The notes: generated by a model from the letters alone, not told the origin. A DNA stretch of 64,000 nucleotides from an uncultured Bacilli bacterium (GCA_934190785.1 CAKPTA010000003.1:1-64000); one strand, 5' to 3'; positions 7,570-15,386 are shown, counted from the stretch's first letter. Numbers and translations are program-made.

Positions 7570-7589
7570 ACCTTAGAGGTGCATTTTGT

Positions 7590-7967
7590 ATGGTTAAGTA
7601 TTCTAAAGGTAAAATAGTAAAAGGCGTTGTAAGCGGTATAGAAAATTATGGCGCATTTGTTAAACTTGACGAATATTATAGCGGATTGATACATATATCT
7701 GAAATATCAAATGGTTTTGTTAGAGACATTAATGACTATGTGAATGTTGGGGATACTATATATGTAGAAATTTTAAATATAAATGAAGATTTATCTCAAA
7801 TGAAATTAAGTATAAAGAATATAGCATACAAACAAGGAAGCAAATCTAAAAAAAGAAAAATTGTTGAAACTAATACGGGATTTGCTACTTTAGAAAGAAA
7901 ATTACCTCAATGGATAGAAGAAAATTTAAAAAATAATAAAAAACAACTAAATTCTATTGACAAATAA
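7590..7967 (+). CDS. S1-domain RNA-binding protein (YugI/CvfD type)
   Basis: 125 residues with AGAGGTG 8 bases before ATG. Residues 4-72 form one S1 domain (KGKIVKGVVSGIENYGAFVK, GLIHISEIS, VNVGDTIYVEIL, MKLSIK). A basic, probably flexible tail follows. Single-S1 proteins of this size in Bacilli (YugI, CvfD) bind RNA or ribosomes and act in general stress and post-transcriptional control. The tRNA operon promoter overlaps its last codons. Confidence 0.8.
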   Translation: MVKYSKGKIVKGVVSGIENYGAFVKLDEYYSGLIHISEISNGFVRDINDYVNVGDTIYVEILNINEDLSQMKLSIKNIAYKQGSKSKKRKIVETNTGFATLERKLPQWIEENLKNNKKQLNSIDK

Positions 7968-7985
7968 TGTTCATAATGCTAAAAT
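7957..7985 (+). promoter_or_regulatory. Consensus promoter of the tRNA operon
   Basis: TTGACA (7957-7962), 17 bases, TAAAAT (7980-7985) with TGC just before it. It starts inside the S1-domain gene, whose stop codon is 7965-7967, and predicts a transcript beginning about 10 bases before tRNA-Val. Confidence 0.8.
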
Positions 7986-8003
7986 TAAACCTGTCCAGTA
8001 GTT

Positions 8004-8080
8004 GGGCGATTAGCTCAGTTGGTTAGAGCACCTGCCTTACAAGCAGGGGGTCATAGGTTCGAGTCCTATATCGCCCACCA
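8004..8080 (+). tRNA. tRNA-Val (TAC)
   Basis: Full cloverleaf with acceptor GGGCGAT/ATCGCCC and anticodon loop CTTACAA. The CCA end is encoded. It is the first of 12 tRNAs in one cluster. Confidence 0.95.
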
Positions 8081-8090
8081 TAAATAATTT

Positions 8091-8166
8091 GCCGAAATGG
8101 CGCAACTGGTAGCGCAACTGACTTGTAATCAGTAGGTTGCGGGTTCGATTCCTGCTTTCGGCACCA
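8091..8166 (+). tRNA. tRNA-Thr (TGT)
   Basis: Acceptor GCCGAAA/TTTCGGC, anticodon loop CTTGTAA, T-loop GTTCGATTC, encoded CCA. Confidence 0.95.
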
Positions 8167-8175
8167 TTCTTATTT

Positions 8176-8259
8176 GGAGGGGTAGCGAAGTGGTCAAACG
8201 CGGCAGACTGTAAATCTGTTCCTTCGGGTTCGATGGTTCAAATCCATCTCCCTCCACCA
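8176..8259 (+). tRNA. tRNA-Tyr (GTA)
   Basis: 84 bases with the long variable arm of a class II tRNA. Acceptor GGAGGG.../...CCCTCC, anticodon loop CTGTAAA, encoded CCA. Confidence 0.95.
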
Positions 8260-8274
8260 TTAACGGTGTTACAT

Positions 8275-8350
8275 TGCCTCGTAGCCAAGCGGTAAGGCAC
8301 CACACTTTGACTGTGGCATTTCGCTAGTTCGAGTCTAGCCGAGGCAGCCA
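8275..8350 (+). tRNA. tRNA-Gln (TTG)
   Basis: Acceptor TGCCTCG/CGAGGCA, anticodon stem CCACA/TGTGG with loop CTTTGAC, encoded CCA. Confidence 0.95.
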
Positions 8351-8368
8351 TTTAAAATTTATTTATAC

Positions 8369-8444
8369 GTCCCGTTAGCTCAGCTGGTAGAGCATTTGAC
8401 TTTTAATCAAAGGGTCACAGATTCGAATTCTGTACGGGACACCA
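8369..8444 (+). tRNA. tRNA-Lys (TTT)
   Basis: Acceptor GTCCCGT/ACGGGAC, anticodon loop CTTTTAA, encoded CCA. Confidence 0.95.
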
Positions 8445-8467
8445 TTTATTTTTTTTAATAAAAATGT

Positions 8468-8556
8468 GCCTGAGTGGCGAAATTGGTAGACGCACAGGAC
8501 TTAAAATCCTGCGGGAGTCAAATCCCGTGCCGGTTCAAGTCCGGCCTTAGGCACCA
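8468..8556 (+). tRNA. tRNA-Leu (TAA)
   Basis: 89 bases with a long variable arm. Acceptor GCCTGAG/CTTAGGC, anticodon loop CTTAAAA, encoded CCA. Confidence 0.95.
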
Positions 8557-8565
8557 TTCTTATTT

Positions 8566-8656
8566 GGAGAAATACCCAAGTGGTTGAAGGGTCCGGTCTT
8601 GAAAACCGGTAGGTCGGGCAACCGGCGCGGGGGTTCAAATCCCTCTTTCTCCGCCA
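8566..8656 (+). tRNA. tRNA-Ser (TGA)
   Basis: 91 bases with a long variable arm. Anticodon stem CCGGT/ACCGG with loop CTTGAAA; the discriminator is G followed by CCA. Confidence 0.95.
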
Positions 8657-8675
8657 TTTATTTAATATATTATAT

Positions 8676-8752
<77 letters not shown>

Positions 8753-8755
8753 AAT

Positions 8756-8831
8756 GGTCTCGTGGTGTAGCGGTTATCACGTCTGCCTGTCACGCAGAAG
8801 ATCGCGAGTTCGATTCTCGTCGGGACCGCCA
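8756..8831 (+). tRNA. tRNA-Asp (GTC)
   Basis: Anticodon stem TCTGC/GCAGA with loop CTGTCAC; discriminator G and encoded CCA. It begins 4 bases after tRNA-fMet. The fMet-Asp-Phe order is also seen in Bacillus tRNA clusters. Confidence 0.95.
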
Positions 8832-8840
8832 TTTATATTT

Positions 8841-8916
8841 GGCTCTGTAGCTCAGTCGGTAGAGCAAGGGACTGAAAATCCCTGTGTCGGTGGTTCGATT
8901 CCACTCGGAGCCACCA
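8841..8916 (+). tRNA. tRNA-Phe (GAA)
   Basis: Acceptor GGCTCTG.../...CGGAGCC, anticodon loop CTGAAAA, encoded CCA. Confidence 0.95.
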
Positions 8917-8937
8917 TTTTGATAAAAAGTGTGAGCT

Positions 8938-9014
8938 GCGCTCGTAGCTCAGCTGGATAGAGTGTTTGGCTACGAACCAAAAGGTCAGGGGTTCGAATCC
9001 CTTCGAGCGCACCA
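8938..9014 (+). tRNA. tRNA-Arg (ACG)
   Basis: Acceptor GCGCTCG/CGAGCGC, anticodon loop CTACGAA, encoded CCA. The A at position 34 implies TadA deamination to inosine. Confidence 0.95.
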
Positions 9015-9020
9015 TTAGAT

Positions 9021-9097
9021 CGGGAAATGGCTCAACTTGGTAGAGCACTTGGTTTGGGACCAAGGGGTTGCAGGTTCAAATCCTGTTTTCCCGACCA
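9021..9097 (+). tRNA. tRNA-Pro (TGG)
   Basis: Acceptor CGGGAAA/TTTCCCG, anticodon loop TTTGGGA, encoded CCA. Its 3' end and the terminator after it are duplicated at 11302-11357, marking it as the attachment site of a former integrated element. Confidence 0.95.
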
Positions 9098-9138
9098 TTA
9101 AGATTATAAAGCCTTGAATTTCAAGGCTTTTTATAATA
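9083..9138. repeat. Left copy of the tRNA-Pro attachment-type repeat
   Basis: The last bases of tRNA-Pro plus the terminator (CTGTTTTCCCGACCATTAAG and onward to TATAATA) recur at 11302-11357 with a few substitutions and small indels. A stretch of 15 bases beginning GACCATTAAG is identical. Together the copies look like attL and attR of an island. Confidence 0.7.
9108..9132 (+). terminator. Intrinsic terminator of the tRNA operon
   Basis: AAAGCCTTGA (9108-9117) pairs with TCAAGGCTTT (9121-9130) across a 3-base loop, followed by TT. It is the only terminator in the tRNA cluster. Confidence 0.9.
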
Positions 9139-9190
9139 ATTTGACATTCATAGCCTTTATAAAATACTTAAAACTATTTTTTTATTTTAT

Positions 9191-9350
9191 TTGATTCAAG
9201 ATGTTGACCGCTTTATCTTCATTTTTAGGAATCATGTGAGAATAGGTATTGAGTGTCATATTATATCTGATGGCCTAATCATTCCGAAATAACTGTTATA
9301 GGTATATTCATTGATAACAATAGGGATGCATGACTATGTCTGAAGCCGTG
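9191..9350 (-). pseudogene. Tyrosine recombinase, C-terminal end, decayed
   Basis: The minus-strand translation gives HGFRHSHASLLLSMNIP and ITVISE, then TGA where the family has ERLGH. After a small deletion, a shifted frame reads NMTLNTYSHMIPKNEDKAV. These are the catalytic HxxR box and the LNTYSHL tail of phage/ICE integrases. The rest of the gene is gone and the frame is broken, so it is dead. Its place directly after tRNA-Pro, pointing back to the tRNA, is the usual layout of an integrase beside its attachment site. It is not the missing half of the 277-667 remnant, which is 9 kb away on the other strand. Confidence 0.8.
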
Positions 9351-9380
9351 TATCCTTATTTTTTTTTTGATTTCTACTAA

Positions 9381-9503
9381 CCTACAATAATTATCCTTTT
9401 CCTGCCTATTATAGATGGTGATAATGATATTATTATTTCATTTGATAGATATGATAAAAAAGTAAAAGAGTTTGAATTAGAAATGAAAGACTTAATAAAT
9501 TAA
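9381..9503 (+). pseudogene. C-terminal gene fragment in the island
   Basis: A frame open from 9381 to TAA 9501-9503 reads DGDNDIIISFDRYDKKVKEF and ends EMKDLIN. It has no start codon or ribosome binding site. The following small gene starts 2 bases after its stop. It looks like the 3' end of a truncated element gene; I do not recognise the family. Confidence 0.4.
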
Positions 9504-9505
9504 TA

Positions 9506-9649
9506 ATGAGGAAACATATTGGTGTAGACATAAAAGAATATTTTGATCATATGTACGAATACTTAAAATCACAAGATAATGTTGATAAAGATTTAATTAA
9601 AAAAGCAGATTCAATTTATACATTTATAGATAATTTAATGAGAGATTAG
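9506..9649 (+). CDS. Small hypothetical protein in the island
   Basis: 47 residues, MRKHIGVDIKEYFDHMYEY to DNLMRD. Its ATG lies 2 bases after the stop of the fragment upstream, the spacing of translationally coupled genes, but no ribosome binding site is evident. It is soluble and predicted helical. Too short for family assignment; it may be a leftover of the decayed element. Confidence 0.45.
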   Translation: MRKHIGVDIKEYFDHMYEYLKSQDNVDKDLIKKADSIYTFIDNLMRD

Positions 9650-9770
9650 TTTGTAAATATTAAATAATAAGTGTATAATACGCATTAGTTTTTTGATAAG
9701 TGAAATATATATAAATATGCAAAGGAATATACTAAAATAAAAACTATATTAAAGGTGGTGTTATAGGGTT

Positions 9771-10383
9771 ATGACATTAATAATAATTGAATTACTATCA
9801 TGTTTAAGTGCAATTGTTACTTCTTTTTTGTATGAAGGTAAATCATTATTATTATTAGGACAAGAAAAATATAAAATAAAATTATGGTGTCTTAAAGAAT
9901 ATGATGAAGTATTAAAATCTATTTTTTTTTCCAACAATTAACAAAAATACTAATAAATTGAAATTTTATATTGATTATTTGATATTTTTAATTCCAATAG
10001 TTAATTTTGTTTATTCATTAGTAAAAGGAAATATAAAATGTGATAATATAATTAAAATACTAAAGTCTAAAGATATAATAACTCCAATGAATGAGGAAGA
10101 AAATGCCTTTTATAATGAAATAGAAAATAAAATAGAGAAGATAAATTTTGTATTATTTAATTCAATGGACTCTTACACAAAGGATGAAGTAAAATTAGTC
10201 AATAATACTAAAGAAAATAGTTATTATCAAGTGAATGAGTATAAGAATGAAATAGAAGATGATTTAACTGAATGTTATTTACCAAGAGAAGAACAATATC
10301 AAAAAGATATTTCCTATTTAGTTTCTATGTTTGACTTTCATGGTGAAAAAGAAGAAAATAAAGTTAAAAAACTAAAACGATAA
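9771..10383 (+). pseudogene. Membrane protein gene frameshifted in a poly-T tract
   Basis: Two frames join at nine T (9922-9930). The first, from ATG 9771 (AGGTGG upstream), encodes a hydrophobic N-terminus (MTLIIIELLSCLSAIVTSFL) and stops at 9939-9941 after 56 residues. The second continues from the T-tract as PTINKNTNKLKFYIDYLIFL, with a second membrane segment and a charged tail of about 115 residues to TAA 10381-10383. Eight T instead of nine would give one continuous protein of about 203 residues. A TTG at 9958 could otherwise start a 141-residue protein, but it has no ribosome binding site. The break may be real decay, phase variation or an assembly error. The family is unknown. Confidence 0.6.
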
Positions 10384-10439
10384 ATAACTATTTAAAAAAT
10401 GAAATTTAAACAAAAATTGAACTAGAAGGAGATTATACA

Positions 10440-11057
10440 ATGAGTATTGGATCAAGAGTAAATCCTCATACTATAAGAACTATACCATTTGATGATTTTG
10501 ATATAAAAAATAGTAAATGGTATAATGAAACTACACAGGAGGAAGAAAATATGAGTAAAATAGATAAAGGCGGAATAAAACATAACTCTTTTTATGAGAA
10601 TGATAAAGAATTAGGCTTTGAGTCAAGAATACAAGTGAAAGGCGAAGATAAAATGAAATTTAATGTTTCTATGACTTGTGGATTTGATTCTTCTACAGAT
10701 GAATTAATTGGTGGAGGAGTAGAAATCAATGACGATAAATATAATAAAGATGTATATATAGAATTAGATAAATTGATTTGTGAATATTATAGTATTAGGT
10801 ATAAGCAAAAATTCTATAAAAATAATACTAAAAAGGAAAAATTAGAAACTCAAAAAAAGTTATTAGAAGATAAGAGAAAACTAATTGGTATTGCTAATAA
10901 CATAGTTTATGGTTATTCAGATTTATTTTTAAAATATTATAATTGGAGTAAACCATTGTGTAGATATTACCTGGAACAATGTAAAAAAAATGTTGAGATT
11001 GGACCTGATTTAATAAAAGTAAAGAAAATACAAAGAACAGTATATGAGGATTTTTAA
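10440..11057 (+). CDS. Hypothetical island protein
   Basis: 205 residues with GAAGGAG before ATG 10440. It starts 56 bases after the frameshifted membrane protein gene and probably shares its transcript. No signal peptide or membrane segment is visible. The middle is beta-rich (ESRIQVKGEDKMKFNVSMT), followed by a Lys-rich helical region (KKEKLETQKKLLEDKRKLIG). An internal ATG at 10551 follows AGGAGG-like bases and could give a shorter form. I do not recognise the family. It lies inside the tRNA-Pro island. Confidence 0.6.
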   Translation: MSIGSRVNPHTIRTIPFDDFDIKNSKWYNETTQEEENMSKIDKGGIKHNSFYENDKELGFESRIQVKGEDKMKFNVSMTCGFDSSTDELIGGGVEINDDKYNKDVYIELDKLICEYYSIRYKQKFYKNNTKKEKLETQKKLLEDKRKLIGIANNIVYGYSDLFLKYYNWSKPLCRYYLEQCKKNVEIGPDLIKVKKIQRTVYEDF

Positions 11058-11301
11058 TACTATGGGATAATAATGAAATATGAATCATTAGAAAATCATG
11101 AACAACCAAAATTAAGATAAAATTTAAATATTGTTTTATTTATTCTAAATATTTCTGCTATAATTTACTCCTTTCTAACCCTTATTTAGCACTTAAAATT
11201 TTTAAAATTGAGCGTTTTATATAGAAGCAAGTAGTAATGAATTACAAAAAAACTACTATTTCTAATAGGCTATGAATTATCAATTATTTTACTAATTTGT
11301 T
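11058..11301. other. Intergenic stretch, nothing assigned
   Basis: AT-rich sequence between the last island gene and the right repeat copy. It contains only a 15-codon open frame (ATG 11073) that I do not count as a gene. Confidence 0.5.
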
Positions 11302-11357
11302 CTGTCTTTCTGACCATTAAGATTAAAAAGCCTTTGATTTCAAGGCTTTTTATAATA
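11302..11357. repeat. Right copy of the tRNA-Pro attachment-type repeat
   Basis: CTGTCTTTCTGACCATTAAG and onward to TATAATA repeats the end of tRNA-Pro and its terminator (9083-9138). The tRNA part has diverged (CTGTCTTTCTGACCA against CTGTTTTCCCGACCA) while the flank is nearly identical. It bounds the island on the right. Confidence 0.7.
11325..11353 (+). terminator. Duplicated copy of the tRNA operon terminator
   Basis: AAAAAGCCT...AGGCTTTTT hairpin with a T-tail, the same terminator as at 9108-9132. It now ends transcription from the island. Confidence 0.7.
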
Positions 11358-11428
11358 GTTATAATATATAATTAATAACTATTATTTAAAGAATTTTAAG
11401 CATAATTTATATTTAATAATGATATTAT

Positions 11429-11489
11429 AAAAAAGGATGATTTATTTATGATGTTTCTTATATGAACTTAACCATCATTAAATCATCCC
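11429..11489 (-). terminator. Intrinsic terminator of the collagen-like gene
   Basis: On the minus strand GGATGATTTAATGATG pairs with CATCATAAATAAATCATCC (small internal mismatch) across a long loop, followed by TTTTTTAT. It begins next to the stop codon at 11491. Confidence 0.75.
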
Positions 11490-11490
11490 T

Positions 11491-12264
11491 TTATTTACCA
11501 AGATAATTAATTATAATTGTTACAAGTGGATTTGTAAAATAGGAGATTGATGCTATATTAGTTAAATCAGGTGTGTTTAAATAAATATCATTTTTACTTA
11601 AATTAACAAGTTTATATGCGTTTGTAGTATTATCAACGGCAATTATTCCTTGTGCTTTAATCTGTGTTACTTCATTATTGTAAATCCATGAACTTGCTCC
11701 TACATATATGTTGTCTGTATCATCAAATTTTAATCCAATAGTTACAAAGTCTTTATTAATATCAAAAGGATTGCTATTGTTTGTATAAGCTGATATTAAT
11801 ATATCTATTTGATAATAACCAATTAGGTTAAATTTTATAATATTTTCATCGATGGTTACAATGTTTCCACTATCTAATTCTACTTTGTTAATTGGAATTA
11901 CTTCGTTGCTTGAAATTTTAACTGGAATTCCTGTCTCGTTAAATGTAACTAAATATGCAGAGTAAAATGTTGTTATTCCAGCAGGACCTTTTGGCCCTGT
12001 AGGACCTTGAATGCCATCTATACCACGTGGAATTACAAAATCTAGTATATGACAGTTATTTTGGTTGTTGTCTATAATCATTGCTTGGGTTCCTGGCTCA
12101 CCAGTGTCAACTTTTCCAATTTTTATTGAATCAGATATACCTCTTGGACCAGTAGGGCCTAACAAAGTTATTTTATTTGATAAAGAAGTATCTTTGTTTA
12201 TTTTATCTAGTGCTGCATTATAAATATTACAATCTTTATTACATTGTCTTTTGTTCTTTTTCAT
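11491..12264 (-). CDS. Collagen-like (GXY repeat) surface protein, BclA-like
   Basis: 257 residues with AAGGAG before the ATG. The charged N-terminus has two Cys (residues 8 and 12) and no classical signal peptide. Two short collagen blocks follow: GPTGPRG (36-42) and GIDGIQGPTGPKGPAG (81-96), separated by the TGEPGTQA...LDFVIPRG module common in Firmicute collagen-like proteins. Residues 100-257 are a beta-rich C-terminal domain like the trimeric BclA/TNF-like jelly roll. In Bacillus and Clostridium such proteins sit on the exosporium or spore surface. The SigK-like promoter upstream supports late mother-cell expression. Its GXY tract is much shorter than in BclA. Confidence 0.75.
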   Translation of the reverse strand: MKKNKRQCNKDCNIYNAALDKINKDTSLSNKITLLGPTGPRGISDSIKIGKVDTGEPGTQAMIIDNNQNNCHILDFVIPRGIDGIQGPTGPKGPAGITTFYSAYLVTFNETGIPVKISSNEVIPINKVELDSGNIVTIDENIIKFNLIGYYQIDILISAYTNNSNPFDINKDFVTIGLKFDDTDNIYVGASSWIYNNEVTQIKAQGIIAVDNTTNAYKLVNLSKNDIYLNTPDLTNIASISYFTNPLVTIIINYLGK

Positions 12265-12283
12265 TAGAATAGTCTCCTTCCTA

Positions 12284-12525
12284 TTATGCTCTAGGTCCTG
12301 TAGGACCTTGTAAAATGGTGAGATTTAAAACAAACTTTGGAGCAGTTCTTGTTATATATGCTTCGGCTTGTGATTCAGGAGCTCCTGTTGTAACATTTCC
12401 AATAGTTATATTTGTTGTAGGAATAATAATTAAATTATTACCATCTTTTAAAAATTTTTGATCATAGTTGATTTTGTCTAAGGCTCTTTATAAGTATTTT
12501 TATCATCATTACATTTTCTTTGCAT
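12284..12525 (-). pseudogene. Truncated, frameshifted paralogue of the collagen-like gene
   Basis: From ATG 12525 it reads MQRKCNDDKNTYKEP and then a stop. A shifted frame continues DKINYDQKFLKDG, then ITIGNVTTGAPESQAEAYI, and ends LQGPTGPRA and TAA (12286-12284). It parallels the neighbour at 11491-12264 (Cys near the N-terminus, LDKIN, TGEPGTQA, GPTGP) but is broken near codon 14 and stops after a single collagen triplet run. It lies just upstream of the intact gene and shares its promoter. Confidence 0.7.
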
Positions 12526-12546
12526 ATCTATCTCTCATTTCAAAAT

Positions 12547-12574
12547 TATTTTATGTTACTACATTATAATCAGT
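12547..12574 (-). promoter_or_regulatory. SigK-type promoter
   Basis: On the minus strand AC (12574-12573), exactly 17 bases, CATAAAATA (12555-12547). This fits the mother-cell SigK consensus AC-N17-CATAnnnTA at every specified base. It precedes the collagen-like pair. Confidence 0.6.
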
Positions 12575-12674
12575 TATAATAACAGTCTACAAATTAAATA
12601 CTATAAAGTAATTTTATTTTAAATAGGTCTTTTTTAGTAATAAAAGATGGTGTATAATTATTAAGAGGTGTGTT

Positions 12675-13376
12675 ATGGATAAGAAAAAAATTATAGTAAT
12701 TTGTTTATGTATGTGCGTGTTATTAACTTGTTTATATATAAAAAATATTAAGGATAAAAAGATAGAAGAAAATGATTCTATGAAATTCAAAGAAGAATAT
12801 GAGTTGTTAAATGAAAAAGAAAATGAATCAACTGGTAAAGAATATTTAAAGGTAAGTATTAAAGAAAATAATCCAATTAAGTATGCTACTTATTCTGAAA
12901 TTAAAAATATTATAACAAGTGGCACAGGCGTTATTTATTTTGGTTTTCCTGAGTGTCCATGGTGTAGAAATGCTGTTCCTGTTTTGCTTGAAGCAGCAGA
13001 AGATAATGGAATAGATAAAGTTTACTATTTTAATGCCTTAGATATTAGAGATAAAAAACATTTGGATGAAAACGGAAATATAGTAGTTGACGATGAAGGT
13101 ACAAAAGAATATAAGGAATTAGTTGAACTATTATATGATTACTTAGATGTGTACAGTGGATTAAATGATGACACAATTAAGAGATTATATTTTCCAACTG
13201 TTATTTTTGTAAAAAATGGAAAGATAATTGGAAACCACAGTGGAACGGTTGAGTCTCAAACTGATCCAAGTATTGTTTTGAATGAAAATGAACATAATGA
13301 GCTAAAAAAAATTTATACTAATTATATGAAAACAATTAGTAGTAATTTATGTACTGATAGTCATGAAAAGTGTTAA
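12675..13376 (+). CDS. Membrane-anchored thioredoxin-like protein (CPWC)
   Basis: 233 residues with AGAGGTG before ATG 12675. Residues 5-22 form a membrane anchor containing several Cys. The body has a thioredoxin fold with active site C94-P-W-C97 and a cis-proline loop in YFPTVIFVKNGKIIG. An insert of about 50 residues between them is acidic. This resembles bacteriocin-accessory and other extracytoplasmic thioredoxins of Firmicutes. A thiol oxidoreductase role outside the membrane is likely. It is monocistronic with a strong terminator. Confidence 0.75.
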   Translation: MDKKKIIVICLCMCVLLTCLYIKNIKDKKIEENDSMKFKEEYELLNEKENESTGKEYLKVSIKENNPIKYATYSEIKNIITSGTGVIYFGFPECPWCRNAVPVLLEAAEDNGIDKVYYFNALDIRDKKHLDENGNIVVDDEGTKEYKELVELLYDYLDVYSGLNDDTIKRLYFPTVIFVKNGKIIGNHSGTVESQTDPSIVLNENEHNELKKIYTNYMKTISSNLCTDSHEKC

Positions 13377-13395
13377 AGGCCTATGGCCTTTTTTT
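13375..13395 (+). terminator. Intrinsic terminator
   Basis: AAAGGCC (13375-13381), loop TAT, GGCCTTT (13385-13391), then TTTT. It overlaps the stop codon of the preceding gene. Confidence 0.9.
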
Positions 13396-13415
13396 GAAAA
13401 AATTGAATGATTTTA

Positions 13416-13444
13416 TAGAAAATAATGTGCTTGTTTGCTATAAT
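13416..13444 (+). promoter_or_regulatory. Promoter of the first polysaccharide genes
   Basis: TAGAAA (13416-13421), 17 bases, TATAAT (13439-13444) with TGC extension. Confidence 0.6.
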
Positions 13445-13482
13445 TGAATTAGATATTTTATGATGGAAAAGAGGATAGTTAT

Positions 13483-14418
13483 ATGCCTAAATTCAGTGTA
13501 ATAGTTCCTGTATATAATACAGAAAAATATTTAAGAAAATGTATAGATAGTATTTTAAATCAATCTTACGATGATTATGAAATAATAATAGTTAATGATG
13601 GTAGTACCGACAGTAGCAAAAAAATTATTAATGAATACTGTAAAACGTTTTCATCAAAAATAAAAGGTGTTCACAAAAAAAATGGTGGATTATCTGATGC
13701 AAGAAATAAAGGTGTTAAAAAAGCTTGTGGCGATTATCTTTTATTTGTTGATAGTGATGATTATATAGAAAAGAATCTATTAAAAACACTTTCAAAAAAA
13801 TTAAATGATGAGCCGGATATAATTCGTTTTCAAATTAAAGAAGTACATGAAGATAAAGTATGTATGTATAGGGAATTACCATTTGAAACAGTTAAAGGTG
13901 ACGTAGCTTTTAAAAAAATTGTTAATTATCATTATGTAGAAAATGCATGGTGCTACGCATATAGAACAAAATTTTATAAAGAAAATAAATTTGAGTATGC
14001 AATTGGAAAGTATCATGAAGATTTTGGACTTACACCATTAATTATTATGAAAGCTTCTAAGGTAAAATCAATTGGTTATGTTGGGTATAACTATGTTATT
14101 AGAAATGATAGTATTATGACATCAACTGATTATAATAAAACTAAAATAAAAGCAGCAGATTTCCTATATCATTATAATAATTTGATAAATGCTTTAGACC
14201 ATGACGAATTAAAAAATAAAGATGTTTATAAAAGTTTTTTAGCTAATTCTCTTATTTTAAAATCATTAGAACTAGATAAAAAAGATTATAAAAAATATAT
14301 AACCGAATTAAAAAAAATAAAAGTATTTGATAATATCTTAGATGATACTTATCAAAGAAAAATAAAAAAAATTATGCTTAAAATTAGTCCTAAGTTGTAT
14401 TATAAGGTGGTTAAATGA
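13483..14418 (+). CDS. Glycosyltransferase family 2
   Basis: 311 residues. The GT-A fold is shown by FSVIVPVYNTEKYLRKCIDS, IIVNDGSTDSS and the metal-binding DSDDY of the DxD motif. It transfers a sugar from a nucleotide donor at the inner membrane face, as in teichoic acid or capsule synthesis. The C-terminal third is basic and helical. Its last 4 bases overlap the next GT2 gene (ATGA), so the two are translationally coupled. The sugar specificity cannot be read from sequence. Confidence 0.88.
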   Translation: MPKFSVIVPVYNTEKYLRKCIDSILNQSYDDYEIIIVNDGSTDSSKKIINEYCKTFSSKIKGVHKKNGGLSDARNKGVKKACGDYLLFVDSDDYIEKNLLKTLSKKLNDEPDIIRFQIKEVHEDKVCMYRELPFETVKGDVAFKKIVNYHYVENAWCYAYRTKFYKENKFEYAIGKYHEDFGLTPLIIMKASKVKSIGYVGYNYVIRNDSIMTSTDYNKTKIKAADFLYHYNNLINALDHDELKNKDVYKSFLANSLILKSLELDKKDYKKYITELKKIKVFDNILDDTYQRKIKKIMLKISPKLYYKVVK

Positions 14419-15386
14419 AAAAGGTAAGTGTAATAGTTCCTGCATACAATGTAGAAAAATATATAGATAGATGTGTTGAATCTTTATTAAAACAAACACT
14501 TGAGGATATTGAATTTATTATTATTAATGATGGTTCAACGGATAACACTTTAAAGAAGATTAGCAAGTATCTTTCAAATGATAAAATAAGGTTATATGAT
14601 AGAAGTAATCATGGGATAGGAAGTACAAGAAATTATGGATTAGATCTTGCACATGGAGAATATATTGGCTTTGTTGATAGTGATGACTATATAGAACCAG
14701 ATATGTTTGAAAAATTGTATAATAAAGCAAAGCAAGACAATTTAGATATGGTTATTTGTGATTATTATAAAAATTTTGAAGAGACAAATAAATCTGTTAT
14801 AGATATTATTGGTGATATGGATGTTAAAAAAATTTATAATTTAAAAGATAATTCTTACTTATTTAATCAAATTAACTTATCACCTTGGAATAAATTATAT
14901 AAGAAAGATTTAATTAATTTAAGTATAGAGAACTTTTCTGAAACTTTAAAATATGAAGATGTTCCATTTGTAGTAAGAATGCTGGTTACATCTTCTTCTA
15001 TTGGTAAAGTAAATACACCATTATATCATTATGTAATTCATAAAAATAGTGAAACAACTGTCATGAATGAAAAAGTTTTTGATTTATTTGAAATATTTGA
15101 TATTTTACTTAGAGAACATAGTAATAAAGAATATATAAAAGATGAACTTAATTATTTAATTGTTCAAAGATTATCGGATTATAATATTCAACAAAGAAAT
15201 CAAAAAAATAGAAAAATAAGAAATAAGTTTATAGATGAATCATTTTTGTATTTAGAAAAAAATATTCCTAATTACAAAAATAACATATATTATAAAAAAA
15301 TTCCCGTATTTAAACGAATAATTGAAAAAAATAAATGTATTACTAAAATATATTGTAGTTTATATGTTTTAGCACATAAAAAATGA
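14415..15386 (+). CDS. Glycosyltransferase family 2
   Basis: 323 residues with the same GT2 hallmarks as its neighbour (VSVIVPAYNVEKYIDRCVES, IIINDGSTDNT, FVDSDDYIEPDMFEKLY). It is probably a paralogue making a different linkage of the same polysaccharide. It is read from the same transcript, overlapping the upstream gene by 4 bases. Confidence 0.88.
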   Translation: MKKVSVIVPAYNVEKYIDRCVESLLKQTLEDIEFIIINDGSTDNTLKKISKYLSNDKIRLYDRSNHGIGSTRNYGLDLAHGEYIGFVDSDDYIEPDMFEKLYNKAKQDNLDMVICDYYKNFEETNKSVIDIIGDMDVKKIYNLKDNSYLFNQINLSPWNKLYKKDLINLSIENFSETLKYEDVPFVVRMLVTSSSIGKVNTPLYHYVIHKNSETTVMNEKVFDLFEIFDILLREHSNKEYIKDELNYLIVQRLSDYNIQQRNQKNRKIRNKFIDESFLYLEKNIPNYKNNIYYKKIPVFKRIIEKNKCITKIYCSLYVLAHKK

